The translations under genes and the position numbers were made by a program. Positions 9,388 to 18,860 of a stretch of DNA of 64,000 bases are shown here, in pieces. The stretch's first letter is position 1. Each line of letters begins with the position of its first letter. Where the stretch lies: contig NZ_JANKHH010000004.1 in NCBI RefSeq assembly GCF_024626475.1, forward strand, positions 310,001 to 374,000, written 5' to 3'. The notes under the pieces were generated by a model, which saw only the letters and a list, made by a program, of their open reading frames with translations, had not been told where the DNA came from and did not search any database. The stretch is from Parerythrobacter lacustris (GTDB taxonomy: Bacteria > Pseudomonadota > Alphaproteobacteria > Sphingomonadales > Sphingomonadaceae).

Positions 9388-9555
9388 AAGAACGCGGTCG
9401 TGGCTCGCAAGGGCCAGTCGCCTAAACGAGGCACCGCAAGGGCCAAGTTCAGGGGGTAAAGGGCAGCAGCGCCGGTCACCGGTAGCGCGCCCGAACGATG
9501 AGGGATAGGACTTCGGCTGCCAAAAGGGGGTGGTTGCCGAAACCGCAAGGGGTCC
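9388..9555 (+). ncRNA. ssrS: Probable 6S RNA
   Basis: No gene covers the 340 bases between hisI and comF, yet a strong terminator closes the interval on the plus strand. Within it, 9405-9422 (TCGCAAGGGCCAGTCGCC) closely resembles the conserved 5' strand of proteobacterial 6S RNA (E. coli UCGCAAGCGGGCCAGUCC). A closing stem can be drawn: GCGGT (9394-9398) with ACCGC (9542-9546) and GGC (9402-9404) with GCC (9536-9538). An apical stem pairs GGCAGC (9461-9466) with GCTGCC (about 9516-9521), leaving a large central bubble, the shape that mimics an open promoter. 6S RNA binds sigma70-RNA polymerase. Ends are estimated; identification is from motif and fold only. Confidence 0.6.
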
Positions 9556-9574
9556 GATGTTATTCGTCACGTGG

Positions 9575-9605
9575 CGCCCGGGTTCGCAAGAACCCGGGCG
9601 TTTCG
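9575..9605 (+). terminator. Strong intrinsic terminator closing the ncRNA region
   Basis: A perfect 11-bp stem, CGCCCGGGTTC (9575-9585) with GAACCCGGGCG (9590-9600), closed by a GCAA tetraloop and followed by TTTCGTTT on the plus strand. comF (minus strand) ends inside the T tract, but the strand reading out of comF has no U tract, so the signal serves a plus-strand transcript. Confidence 0.85.
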
Positions 9606-9606
9606 T

Positions 9607-10359
9607 TTATCCGGTGACCGCTTCGGTCAGCACGCGTGCGAAACAGGCGATGGTCACCGACCGAACGCCCGCACGTTTGAGCACCTTCACGCAGGCATGG
9701 CTGGTGGCGCCGCTGGTCAATACGTCATCTACCAGGACCACATGGGCGTCACGAATCGCGTCCCTTCGATCACCTCGGACCCGGATCGCCCCGGCGAGGG
9801 TTCGCTCGCGCTCCCTACGCCCCAGCCCGCCGAGCGACGGTGTGCGCCTGACCCTTTCGAGTCCGTCGACCAGCACTTCGCCGCCTGCCAGCTTTGCCAG
9901 CTCGCCAGCCAGCAAGGCCGACTGGTTGAAACCGCGCTGCCACAAGCGGGTCCAGTGCAATGGAACAGGGATGAAGATTCGCACATTCTCCGACGGGGGC
10001 AAGCGCCCCGCGATCAACCGGGCGAGCATGGGTGCCATAGCGATCTTGCGCCCGTGCTTGAATTTGAGGACCAGTTGCCGCGAGGCCTCGTTGTAGAGCG
10101 TGCCGGCCGCGATGCCCGCATGGAGCGGCGGTGCCTGCAGACATGCGGCGCATTGGGCTCCGCCCGATGGCATGCCGCCGGGTAGCGGCCGCTGGCAGCT
10201 CGCGCAGAAAGGCTCCCCCGGAATGACGAGCTCGCCCCAGCACGGCGCACAAAGCCCGGTCTGTTCGGCGATCGCTTCGCCGCACAGCGGGCAGCGTGGC
10301 GGGAACAGCAGATCGACCAGCGGCGCGAAGCTCTCTGCGATGATCGGTGCGACCGCCAT
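9607..10359 (-). CDS. comF: ComF family phosphoribosyltransferase-like protein
   Basis: About 250 residues. The N-terminus carries paired zinc-ribbon cysteines (PPRCPLCGEAIAEQTGLCAPCW and FCASCQRPL...CAACLQ), followed by a PRTase fold with the PRPP loop VVLVDDVLTSGATSHAC and the motif LWQRGFNQSALLA. ComF proteins are linked to DNA uptake in naturally competent bacteria (GntX in E. coli), but their chemistry is unproven. Start ATG 10359 gives a family-like MAVAPIIAESFAPLVDLLFPP; ATG 10383 is an alternative. Divergent from the methyltransferase gene with about 50 bases between starts. The stop overlaps the T tract of the upstream terminator. Confidence 0.85.
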   Translation of the reverse strand: MAVAPIIAESFAPLVDLLFPPRCPLCGEAIAEQTGLCAPCWGELVIPGEPFCASCQRPLPGGMPSGGAQCAACLQAPPLHAGIAAGTLYNEASRQLVLKFKHGRKIAMAPMLARLIAGRLPPSENVRIFIPVPLHWTRLWQRGFNQSALLAGELAKLAGGEVLVDGLERVRRTPSLGGLGRRERERTLAGAIRVRGDRRDAIRDAHVVLVDDVLTSGATSHACVKVLKRAGVRSVTIACFARVLTEAVTG

Positions 10360-10412
10360 ATGAACAGACTGCACCGCTTGCATGCCCGGAGCAAGAGCGG
10401 CACAGGCGCGGC

Positions 10413-11165
10413 ATGCAGGATCGCGCGCTTCCGTCGATATTCTCCCGCAGCAGGAAGTTGGCGGGTGCCATCCGGTCACGCAGCCTGCGGGAATCGGCAG
10501 GCGAGACCGGATATCTATTCGAGCACATGTCGGACGAACTCGTCGAGCGTTTGTCGTTCGTCCGCCACAACCCTGCGACGGCGCTGCTTCTCGGGCATCC
10601 CGCACCACACCTGATCGAGTATCTCAGGGCGCAGCGTGCCGCGGTGACTTCGGGCTCGGGGATCGACGAGGAAGCGCCCTACTCCGTCGGCCCGTTCGAC
10701 CTCATCGCGAGCGTGGGTTCGCTCGACACGGTCAACGACCTGCCCGGCGCGCTGATCCACATGCACCGTGCGCTCGCGCCGGGCGGGATGGCGATCGCGA
10801 CGCTGGTCGGCGCGCCGAGCCTGCTGAACCTGCGCCGCGCGATGCTGGCGGCGGACGGCGAGCGACCGGCGGCGCGGATGCATCCGCTGGTCGATGTCCG
10901 CGCCGCGGCGGAGCTGATCCAGCGGGCCGGGTGGCACAGCCCGGTGGTGGACAGCCACACGCTGCGGGTCTCCTACCCGTCGCTCGACCGGCTTGTCGTG
11001 GACCTGCGGCTGCACGGGATGGCCTCGCGCCTCGCTTCGACTGCACCGCCAGTTACCCGGCAGGGACTCGAGCGGGCGCAGCAAGCTTTTCTCGAGGCAG
11101 CGGACAGCGACGGCAAGGTGATCGAGACGTTCGAGATCCTCACCTTGAGTGGCTGGCGCAGGTAA
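10413..11165 (+). CDS. Class I SAM-dependent methyltransferase-like protein (BioC-type fold)
   Basis: A 250-residue protein whose start LPSIFSRSRKLAGAIRSRS and FEHMSDELVERLSFVRHNP match the sphingomonad family annotated as BioC-like methyltransferases. The C-terminal half includes DLIASVGSLDTVNDLPGAL and ALAPGGMAIATLVGAPSLLN (post-motif regions of the SAM fold). The glycine-rich SAM motif I is poor here: TALLLGHPAPHL replaces the usual GxGxG. Binding of SAM is therefore uncertain. Related eukaryotic proteins (NDUFAF5) act in complex I assembly, so a biotin role should not be assumed. Start chosen as the first ATG giving the family N-terminus; no clear Shine-Dalgarno. Confidence 0.78.
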   Translation: MQDRALPSIFSRSRKLAGAIRSRSLRESAGETGYLFEHMSDELVERLSFVRHNPATALLLGHPAPHLIEYLRAQRAAVTSGSGIDEEAPYSVGPFDLIASVGSLDTVNDLPGALIHMHRALAPGGMAIATLVGAPSLLNLRRAMLAADGERPAARMHPLVDVRAAAELIQRAGWHSPVVDSHTLRVSYPSLDRLVVDLRLHGMASRLASTAPPVTRQGLERAQQAFLEAADSDGKVIETFEILTLSGWRR

Positions 11166-11192
11166 CGCCTTCAAGCTTTTACAAAAGCACGA

Positions 11193-13856
11193 TTATCTTA
11201 ACGCCGCCTGCGCCGCCGCGAGCCGCGCGATCGGCACGCGGTAGGGCGAGGCGCTGACGTAATCGAGCCCGACTTCTTCGCAAAAGGCAATGCTCGCCGG
11301 GTCGCCGCCATGCTCGCCGCAAATGCCCAGCTTGATGTCGGGGCGGGTTGCCCGGCCCCGCTCTGCAGCCATCCGCACCAGCTGGCCGACCCCGTCGATA
11401 TCGAGGCTGACGAAGGGATCGCGCGCGAAGATGCCCTTCTCGACATAGGGCGCAAGGAAGCGCGCGCTGTCGTCGCGGCTTACCCCGAGCGTGGTCTGGG
11501 TCAGGTCGTTGGTGCCGAAGCTGAAGAACGCGCCCTCCTCGGCAATCTCGCCCGCCATCAGCGCGGCGCGCGGCAGCTCGATCATCGTCCCGACGAGGTA
11601 ATCGACCGGGCATCCGCATTCCTCGAACACCTGCTTGGCCACGCGGTCGACCAGCGCCTTGAGCAGCTCCAGCTCGCGCTTCGTCGCAACCAGCGGGATC
11701 ATGATTTCGGGCACGGGCGTGTCCGCCCCGCCCTGCGCCACCGCGCAGGCGGCTTCGAAGATCGCGCGCGCCTGCATCTCGTAAATCTCGGGATAGGTGA
11801 TCCCGAGGCGGCACCCGCGATGACCGAGCATCGGGTTGAACTCGTGCAACTCGTTCGCCCGCCGCTTGAGGTGGTCGACCCCGTACCCGGTGGCTTCGGC
11901 CAAATCTGCGAATTCGGCGTCGCCATGGGGCAGGAATTCGTGCAGCGGCGGGTCGAGCAGGCGGATGGTGCACGGCAACCCCGCCATGACCTCGAATATC
12001 TGCCGGAAGTCGGCGCGCTGTTCGGGCAGCAGCTTGGCCAGCGCCACGCGGCGGCCTTTCTCGTCTTCGGCCAGGATCATCTGGCGCACCGCGCTGATCC
12101 GGTCCGCGTCGAAAAACATATGCTCGGTCCGGCACAGGCCGATACCCTCCGCACCGAACTGGCGCGCCATGCGGCAGTCGGCGGGGGTTTCGGCATTGGT
12201 CCGCACCTTCATCCGCCGGTGGCGGTCGGCCCATTCCATCAGTATGCCGAAGTCGCCCGCCAGCTCGGGCTCGATGGTGCGGACTTCACCCGCCATCACC
12301 TGCCCGTTGGCCCCGTCGAGGGTCAGCGTATCGCCTTCCTTCAGCTCGCGACCGGCGATCCGCAGCGTGCGCGTGGGCAGGTCGATCGACACCGCCGAGG
12401 CTCCCGAAACGCAGGGCCGCCCCATGCCGCGCGCCACCACTGCCGCGTGCGACGTCATGCCGCCGCGCGCGGTGAGGATGCCGGTCGCGGCGTGCATCCC
12501 GTGAATATCCTCGGGACTGGTTTCCACGCGCACGAGGATCACCTTCTCACCCCGTCCCGACAACTGCTCGGCAGTGTCCGAATCGAGCACGATCTTGCCG
12601 GAGGCCGCACCGGGCGACGCGGGCAGGCCGGTGGTCAGCACATCGCGCGGCGCAGCGGGATCGAGCGTCGGGTGAAGCAACTGGTCGAGCGCCATCGGGT
12701 CGACCCGCAGGATTGCGGTGGTTTCGTCGATCAATCCCTCGCCGACCATCTCGACCGCCATCTTGAGCGCGGCCTTGGCGGTGCGCTTGCCCGAGCGGGT
12801 CTGGAGCATCCACAGCTTCCCGCGCTCGACGGTGAACTCAATGTCCTGCATGTCGCGATAGTGCTTCTCGAGCAGGTCGAACACCTGCGCCAGCTCGGCA
12901 TAGGCTTCGGGCATCGCCTCCTCCATGCTGAGCGGCCTGGCTCCCGCCGCCTCGCGCGCGGCCCTGGTCAGATACTGCGGGGTACGGATCCCGGCGACCA
13001 CATCCTCGCCCTGTGCGTTGATCAGATACTCCCCGTAATAGGCCTTATCGCCGGTGGCCGGATCGCGGGTGAAGGCGACTCCGGTGGCGCTGGTGTCACC
13101 CATATTGCCGAACACCATCGCCTGCACGTTGACCGCCGTGCCCCAGTCGCCCGGAATGTCGTTCAGACGGCGGTAGACCTTGGCCCGGTCGCTGTCCCAG
13201 CTGTCGAACACAGCCGCGATTGCACCCCATAGCTGGAGATGCACATCCTGTGGAAAGGGCTCGCCGCGTTCGGCCTCGACGATTCCCTTGTATTCCCCGA
13301 CGAGCGCCTGCCAGTCTTCAGACTCCATCTCGGTATCGCTGTAGAAACCCTTGTCTTCCTTGGCGATTTCGAGCGCCTCCTCGAACAATCCGTGGTCCAG
13401 CCCGAGGACGACATCGGAATACATCTGGATGAACCGACGATAGCTGTCCCACGCGAACCGCTCGTCCCCCGAAATGGCGGCGAGGCCGACGACCGTCTCG
13501 TCGTTGAGGCCAAGGTTGAGCACCGTGTCCATCATCCCCGGCATGGAGACCCGCGCGCCCGAGCGGACCGAGACCAGCAGCGGGTCCGAAGCATCGCCGA
13601 ACCGCTTGCCGACCGTTTCCTCGATATGGCGCAGCGCCGCTGCGACGTCATTGCGCAATGCGTCCGAGAAGTCCGATCCGCCCGCCAGATAGCTGACGCA
13701 TTCCTCGGTCGTGATGGTAAAGCCCGGCGGGACCGGCAAGCCGATCTGCGCCATCTCGGCGAGGTTCGCGCCCTTGCCGCCGGTGACGGTCTTGTCCTTC
13801 TGGCGCGGGTCCGAATGGTCCGCAGCGCCACCGAAAGTGTAGACCGTCTTGTTCAT
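11193..13856 (-). CDS. ppdK: Pyruvate, phosphate dikinase
   Basis: An 887-residue enzyme interconverting pyruvate, ATP and phosphate with PEP, AMP and pyrophosphate; it links glycolysis and gluconeogenesis in the cytoplasm. The N-terminal ATP-grasp domain starts VYTFGGAADHSDPRQKDKTV with GGKGANLAEMAQIGLPVPPG. The swivelling phosphohistidine domain is GILTARGGMTSHAAVVARGM (catalytic His), and the C-terminal PEP/pyruvate barrel ends with LGICGEHGGDPASIAFC. Length is normal. It lies 52 bases after glyS on the same strand, the usual sphingomonad order glyQ-glyS-ppdK, and is convergent with the methyltransferase gene 27 bases away. Confidence 0.97.
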   Translation of the reverse strand: MNKTVYTFGGAADHSDPRQKDKTVTGGKGANLAEMAQIGLPVPPGFTITTEECVSYLAGGSDFSDALRNDVAAALRHIEETVGKRFGDASDPLLVSVRSGARVSMPGMMDTVLNLGLNDETVVGLAAISGDERFAWDSYRRFIQMYSDVVLGLDHGLFEEALEIAKEDKGFYSDTEMESEDWQALVGEYKGIVEAERGEPFPQDVHLQLWGAIAAVFDSWDSDRAKVYRRLNDIPGDWGTAVNVQAMVFGNMGDTSATGVAFTRDPATGDKAYYGEYLINAQGEDVVAGIRTPQYLTRAAREAAGARPLSMEEAMPEAYAELAQVFDLLEKHYRDMQDIEFTVERGKLWMLQTRSGKRTAKAALKMAVEMVGEGLIDETTAILRVDPMALDQLLHPTLDPAAPRDVLTTGLPASPGAASGKIVLDSDTAEQLSGRGEKVILVRVETSPEDIHGMHAATGILTARGGMTSHAAVVARGMGRPCVSGASAVSIDLPTRTLRIAGRELKEGDTLTLDGANGQVMAGEVRTIEPELAGDFGILMEWADRHRRMKVRTNAETPADCRMARQFGAEGIGLCRTEHMFFDADRISAVRQMILAEDEKGRRVALAKLLPEQRADFRQIFEVMAGLPCTIRLLDPPLHEFLPHGDAEFADLAEATGYGVDHLKRRANELHEFNPMLGHRGCRLGITYPEIYEMQARAIFEAACAVAQGGADTPVPEIMIPLVATKRELELLKALVDRVAKQVFEECGCPVDYLVGTMIELPRAALMAGEIAEEGAFFSFGTNDLTQTTLGVSRDDSARFLAPYVEKGIFARDPFVSLDIDGVGQLVRMAAERGRATRPDIKLGICGEHGGDPASIAFCEEVGLDYVSASPYRVPIARLAAAQAALR

Positions 13857-13908
13857 CAGAAGTCCTGTTTTTCTGTCTAAAGCGACACCAAAACCCTAAG
13901 CTACGGCT

Positions 13909-16583
13909 TTAGCCCTCGATCTTCGAGAAATCGGCCACGTTGTGCACTGCAGCACGGAAGCGTGCAAGCAGGTCGAGCCGGGCGCGCCGCTTGATTTCTT
14001 CATCCGCATTAACCGTCACTTCCTCGAAGAAGGCATCGATCGGCATGCGCAGCGAGGCGAGAGCGGACATGGCGGCGGCGAAGTCCTCTGCTTCAATCGC
14101 CGAGGCAGCCGTGGGTTCCGCCGCGTCGAGCGCCTCGATCAGCACCTTTTCCGCCGGTTCGGGCGTGTAAGAAAGCCCGTTATGCGCTTCCCGCGCGGAG
14201 GCATCCCGCGCCGCAGCGGCATAGACCGCGCGCATATCGGGATCGTCGACGTTTTCGAGCGGGTCCTCGTCGCCGGTGTGCGGCAAGAGCCCCTCCCCTT
14301 CAGGGGAGGGGTTGGGGTGGGGACTGTCATCAAGAGTGGCATGGCTTACATCCCCCACACCCTCCGCGACTTCGTCGCTCCTCCCGCTCCCCTGAAGGGG
14401 AGAGGGCTGGTTGGCCCAATCTTCCTTCTTGAGGATATTCGCCGCCCGCTTGTACCCGGCGAGGAGGTTGGCCCCGTCCTCGGTCGTGACGAAGGCCTGG
14501 AGCGCATGAACGCGGGCGAGCAGGCGGACGAGATCGTCCTCGCCCCCAAGCGCGAACACCGCATCGATCAGGTCGTGGCGGACCCCGGCTTCGCGCTGCT
14601 GGACCTTGAGGCGGTCGATCAAGAAATCTGCAAGTGGCACTTGCGCCGCCGAAATGCCTTTGCTGATCCGTTCGGCTTCGAACGACCAATCTAAGATTTG
14701 CTCGGGTCCACGACCATATTCTTCATCCTGGTCCGGACGGTCTGGATAACGATAAACTTCTAAACCCGAAAGGATGGGACCATACCGTTCAAGCTTGGCT
14801 GCTAAAGCAGTCTCGTAATGGCCCTCAGATGCCTCGGCGTGCATAGCATTCCAGCCTGCTCTCAGTCTGTTTGCTGTCATAATCCGAATTATGCCGAGCT
14901 CTGCGCGCCGCAATGCAAATGGATCTTTTGAACCAGACGGCTTGTCTCCAATCACGAAGAATCCAGCCAAAGTATCCAGCTTATCCGCCAGCGACACCGC
15001 CACCGTCACCGGCGCGGTGGGCACGTCGTCGCCCTGCCCGACCGGCTTGTAGTGGTCGCGGATCGCGTCGGCGACTTCGTCGGGCCAGCGCCGCAGGCCA
15101 TTCTCATCGACCTCGGCGCGGGCGTAGTAGCCGCCCATCACGCCCTGCAGTTCGGGGAACTCGCCGACCATCTCGGTAACGAGGTCAGCCTTGCACAGGC
15201 GTGCCGCTTGCTCCGCGAGGTCGGCGAGGCGCGCACGATCCTCCCCAAGCCCGCTTGGGGAGGGGGACCACGAAGTGGTGGAGGGGTCTGATTCGGTTGG
15301 AGAGGCCACCCCTCCACCAGCTCCGCTGGTCCCCCTCGCCATCGGTGATGGGGAGGATTGCACGATCCTCTCCTCGACCAGCCACCGCGCCAGCTTTGCC
15401 ACCCGTTCGACCTTGTCGGCCACAGTACCCAGCTTCTCGTGGAAGGTGATCCGCGCCAGCTTTTTGGCGTGTTCGGCGAGCGGGGTCTTGCGGTCCTGTT
15501 CCCAGAAGAAGCGCGCATCGGCCAGCCTTGCGGCCAGCACCTTGCGGTTGCCGTCGACGATTGCCGCGCCGCAATCGCTGCTTTCGATATTGGCGGTGCA
15601 GACGAAGGCGTTGGCTAACTCCCCCTCCCCTTCAGGGGACGGGGTCGGGGGGTGGGGGCTGTCAGTAACAGGCCCCACACCCTCCGCGCCTGCGGCGCTC
15701 CTCCCTCTCCCCTGAAGGGGAGAAGGCTTTTTGCACACAAAATACTTCTGGTTAACCCGCGCAGTCAGCTGGATGACCTCGGGCGGGACGTCGAGGAATT
15801 CGCGGTCGAACCGGCCGAGCAGCGGCACCGGCCATTCGGTAAGGCCCGCATTTTCGACCACCAGCCCCTCGTCCTCCACCAGCGCAAACCCGGCGGTGCG
15901 CGCCGCTTCGCCGGCAAGCTGGCGGATCATGTCCTGCCGCTCCTCGTGGTCGACGATCACGTGCGCGGCGCGCAGCTTCCCGACATAGTCGGAAGCGCCG
16001 CTGATGGTAATCTCGCCCGAGTGGTGGAACCTGTGCCCCAGCGTCACCGCGCCGCTGGTGACACCATGGACCTCGCATTCGACGATCTCGTCACCCAGTA
16101 GCGCGACGATGCCCGAGAGCGGGCGCACCCAGCGCAAGGACTCAGTACTGATCGACGCCGCACCCCAGCGCATCGATTTGGGCCAGCTGAAATCGCGGAT
16201 GATCGCGGGGATGGCGTCGGCGAGGACGTCTTTCACCGCCCTTCCCGGCTTTTCGATCACCGCGAACCAGGTGTTGCGGCCCTTCACGTCGCGCAGCTCG
16301 AGCTGGTCGCGCGTCACGCCGCTCTTGCGGCAGAATCCGTCGATGGCGGCATCGGGCGCGCCTTCGGGCGGGCCCTTGGCTTCCTCGCTGACGGCCTCGG
16401 TTGCCTGCGGCAAGTCGCGCGCGATCAGCGCGAGGCGGCGCGGCGTGGACCAGACGGTGAGTTCACTGACCGTGAGACCCACTGCCTCCATCTCGCGGCG
16501 GAACAGGCGGGCAAGCTCGCCACGCGCCCCGGCCTGCATCCGGGCAGGGATTTCTTCGGAGCGGAGTTCGAGGAGGAAGTCGC

Positions 16584-16587
<4 letters not shown>
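13909..16587 (-). CDS. glyS: Glycyl-tRNA synthetase beta subunit with repeat-derived insertions
   Basis: The beta subunit of the alpha2beta2 bacterial glycyl-tRNA synthetase, which charges tRNA-Gly. It starts [20 protein letters not shown], overlaps the glyQ stop by ATGA, and keeps core blocks [20 protein letters not shown] and [12 protein letters not shown]. At 892 residues it is much longer than typical GlyS (about 690-770). Three in-frame inserts explain a good part: near 288-323 ([18 protein letters not shown] and [15 protein letters not shown]), near 406-452 ([19 protein letters not shown] and [13 protein letters not shown]) and near 728-766 ([18 protein letters not shown] and [13 protein letters not shown]). 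All are encoded by palindromic repeats. A block around 535-633 is also visibly richer in A/T than its surroundings. The frame is open throughout, so a functional protein with surface loops is likely. Confidence 0.93.
14290..14406. repeat. Palindromic repeat pair inside glyS (copy G1)
   Basis: Left palindrome 14290-14311 (CCCCTCCCC, loop TTCA, GGGGAGGGG) is followed by TTGGGGTGGGG. The right palindrome 14387-14402 (CTCCCC, TGAA, GGGGAG) faces it in inverted orientation, preceded by CCCCACACCCTCCGCG. About 117 bp, a multiple of three, so glyS stays in frame. Same family as the G3 copy and the ends of the two DUF559 elements. Confidence 0.85.
15233..15370. repeat. Palindromic repeat pair inside glyS (copy G2, different subfamily)
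   Basis: An inverted pair built on GGGGGACCA...TGGTGGAGGGG (about 15263-15286) and ACCCCTCCACCAG...CTGGTCCCCCT (about 15307-15335), inside outer arms CTCCCCAAGCCCGCTTGGGG (15241-15260) and GATGGGGAGGATTG. The 11-mer GCACGATCCTC occurs at 15233-15243 and again at 15360-15370. The spacing of 127 is not a multiple of three, so it is not a simple in-frame target duplication. Confidence 0.75.
15620..15726. repeat. Palindromic repeat pair inside glyS (copy G3)
   Basis: The left arm CCCCCTCCCCTTCAGGGGAC (15621-15640) continues GGGGTCGGGGGGTGGGGG. The right arm (15703-15722) is CCCTCTCCCCTGAAGGGGAG in inverted orientation, preceded by CCCCACACCCTCCGCGCC. It encodes a peptide almost parallel to that of copy G1. 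About 107 bp. Confidence 0.85.
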
Positions 16588-17483
<896 letters not shown>

Positions 17484-17591
17484 GCTGCGGGCCAATGGCG
17501 GAAGGGCGGAAATGCGTCAATGTCGCAGCGCAGCACGGGTGCGGATTGCGCGCTTGACAAGGACCGGGTGCACCATGCGACAAACCGGGCG

Positions 17592-18638
17592 ATGGTTCGC
17601 ACATTCATCTCTCGCCTCCCCGATTTCATAGGCGTCGTTTGCGCGTCGTTACTGGCCGCTACCGCCGTACCCGCGCCCGCATCCGAACCGGTGGTTGAGA
17701 CCCTCGTCGAGGAGGCTTCGCCCGCAGCAGCACTAACCACGCCGCCCGGGGCAGAACAGGATTACGCGCCCAACCCGGCGATCTGGCGGCTGGCCGACGA
17801 GGACACGACGATCTACCTGTTCGGCACGATCCACGTCCTCCCGCCCGGCTTCGCATGGCGCAGCGCCGAGTTCGACCGGATCGTCGGCGAGGTCGACCAG
17901 CTGGTGCTCGAAACATCGGACGAGGATGGCACCGCCCAGCTCGAGGCGATGCTGCCGCAGATGATCGAGGCCATGCTCTCGCGCGAGCCTACCTCCGACC
18001 GGATGGCGCCCGAGAATGGCAAGAAGTTTCTCAAGCTGGGCCGGATGGCCGGAATCGATCCGGTCGAATTCGACACCATGCCGCTGATCCTCGCCCTGAT
18101 GGGCGTCGGGCTGAACGCCAGTGCGCTCGACGGTTCGATGAGCGAGTTCGGGGTCGAGACCGTCCTGACGGCGGAATTCGCCGAACTTGGCAAGCCGGTC
18201 GGTTCGATCGAAAACTCCGCCGACGTGATGGTCGCTTTGCTGGGTATCGACGAGGGGACCATCATAGCCGCCGTCGAACATGACCTCGCGGAATGGGACG
18301 GCGGCGACCTCGATTCGCTGATGCTCGAAACCGGCGATGCGGATACCGGTCCGGTCTACGGCGATGCGGATAACCCCCTTGCCCCCTTCGCGATGGAGCA
18401 CGCCTGGGCCAAGGGTATCATCAGCGAGCAGGCAATGTTCGACGACAGCCCGCTTGGTCTGGCGATGTCGAAAGTCCTGCTGGAAGACCGCAACCGCGCT
18501 TGGGCGGAATGGCTCGACCGCCGGCTCGACACGCCCGGAACGATCCTCCTCGCGGTCGGGGCCGGGCACTTCGAAGGCGAGGTGTCGGTCTTGCGAATGC
18601 TCGAGGCGCGGGGACTCGAGGTCAGTCGAATCAATTGA
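17592..18638 (+). CDS. TraB/GumN family protein (copy 1)
   Basis: A 348-residue exported protein with signal sequence ISRLPDFIGVVCASLLAATA. The TraB/GumN fold is marked by IWRLADEDTTIYLFGTIHVL near 77 (the GxxH motif, putative metal or catalytic His), a central E/D-rich helical part and a C-terminal LLAVGAGHFEGEVSVLRML carrying the second GxxH. Homologues share the fold of Tiki/EreA-like metalloproteases, but bacterial GumN-type proteins are largely uncharacterised. The long open frame upstream is glyQ antisense; ATG 17592 gives the signal peptide. Two further paralogues lie within 2.7 kb. Confidence 0.85.
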   Translation: MVRTFISRLPDFIGVVCASLLAATAVPAPASEPVVETLVEEASPAAALTTPPGAEQDYAPNPAIWRLADEDTTIYLFGTIHVLPPGFAWRSAEFDRIVGEVDQLVLETSDEDGTAQLEAMLPQMIEAMLSREPTSDRMAPENGKKFLKLGRMAGIDPVEFDTMPLILALMGVGLNASALDGSMSEFGVETVLTAEFAELGKPVGSIENSADVMVALLGIDEGTIIAAVEHDLAEWDGGDLDSLMLETGDADTGPVYGDADNPLAPFAMEHAWAKGIISEQAMFDDSPLGLAMSKVLLEDRNRAWAEWLDRRLDTPGTILLAVGAGHFEGEVSVLRMLEARGLEVSRIN

Positions 18639-18660
18639 TTGCGTCGGTCCGCTGGCCGGT

Positions 18661-18696
18661 CGGGACGGCTGACGGGACGGCTGACGGGACGGCTGC
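18661..18696 (+). repeat. 12-bp tandem repeat, three copies
   Basis: CGGGACGGCTGA is repeated three times (18661-18672, 18673-18684, 18685-18696; the last copy ends GC) directly after the first TraB gene and 35 bases before the promoter of the XRE unit. Confidence 0.9.
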
Positions 18697-18730
18697 ATGT
18701 CAGGAACTCATGCCAATATGTCAGGTAGTG

Positions 18731-18759
18731 TTGACAATGTCGCCGAATCGCGACATATA
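18731..18759 (+). promoter_or_regulatory. Sigma70-type promoter with internal operator for the XRE unit
   Basis: TTGACA (18731-18736) and CATATA (18754-18759) are separated by 17 bases. The spacer contains the dyad TGTCGC (18738-18743) / GCGACA (18750-18755), which overlaps the -10 edge. Such a position is typical of autorepression by a small HTH protein like the one encoded downstream. Confidence 0.65.
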
Positions 18760-18791
18760 GTCATGCATACCTTACATATTGGAAGGATGTC

Positions 18792-18860
18792 ATGACCAAA
18801 CGAGTGCGAAAGGACCCGATGCCCGACCAGCGGTTGGCGGCTCGGTGCGGTTCGGCATGA
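18792..18860 (+). CDS. Small leader ORF (22 residues) before the XRE regulator
   Basis: ATG 18792 is preceded by GGAAGG at 6 bases, the best Shine-Dalgarno of the region, and encodes MTKRVRKDPMPDQRLAARCG plus two residues. Its TGA overlaps the ATG of the XRE gene (ATGA at 18857-18860), while the XRE gene has no good ribosome site of its own. Translational coupling through this leader is inferred. It resembles no family known to me and may instead be the remnant of a longer gene. Confidence 0.4.
   Translation: MTKRVRKDPMPDQRLAARCGSA

Noticed and set aside
15233-15370. Eleven-base target-site duplication around repeat G2 in glyS
   Set aside because: The two 11-mers are 127 bases apart and are read in different frames, so simple insertion with duplication would have broken glyS; the flanks may belong to the repeat itself.
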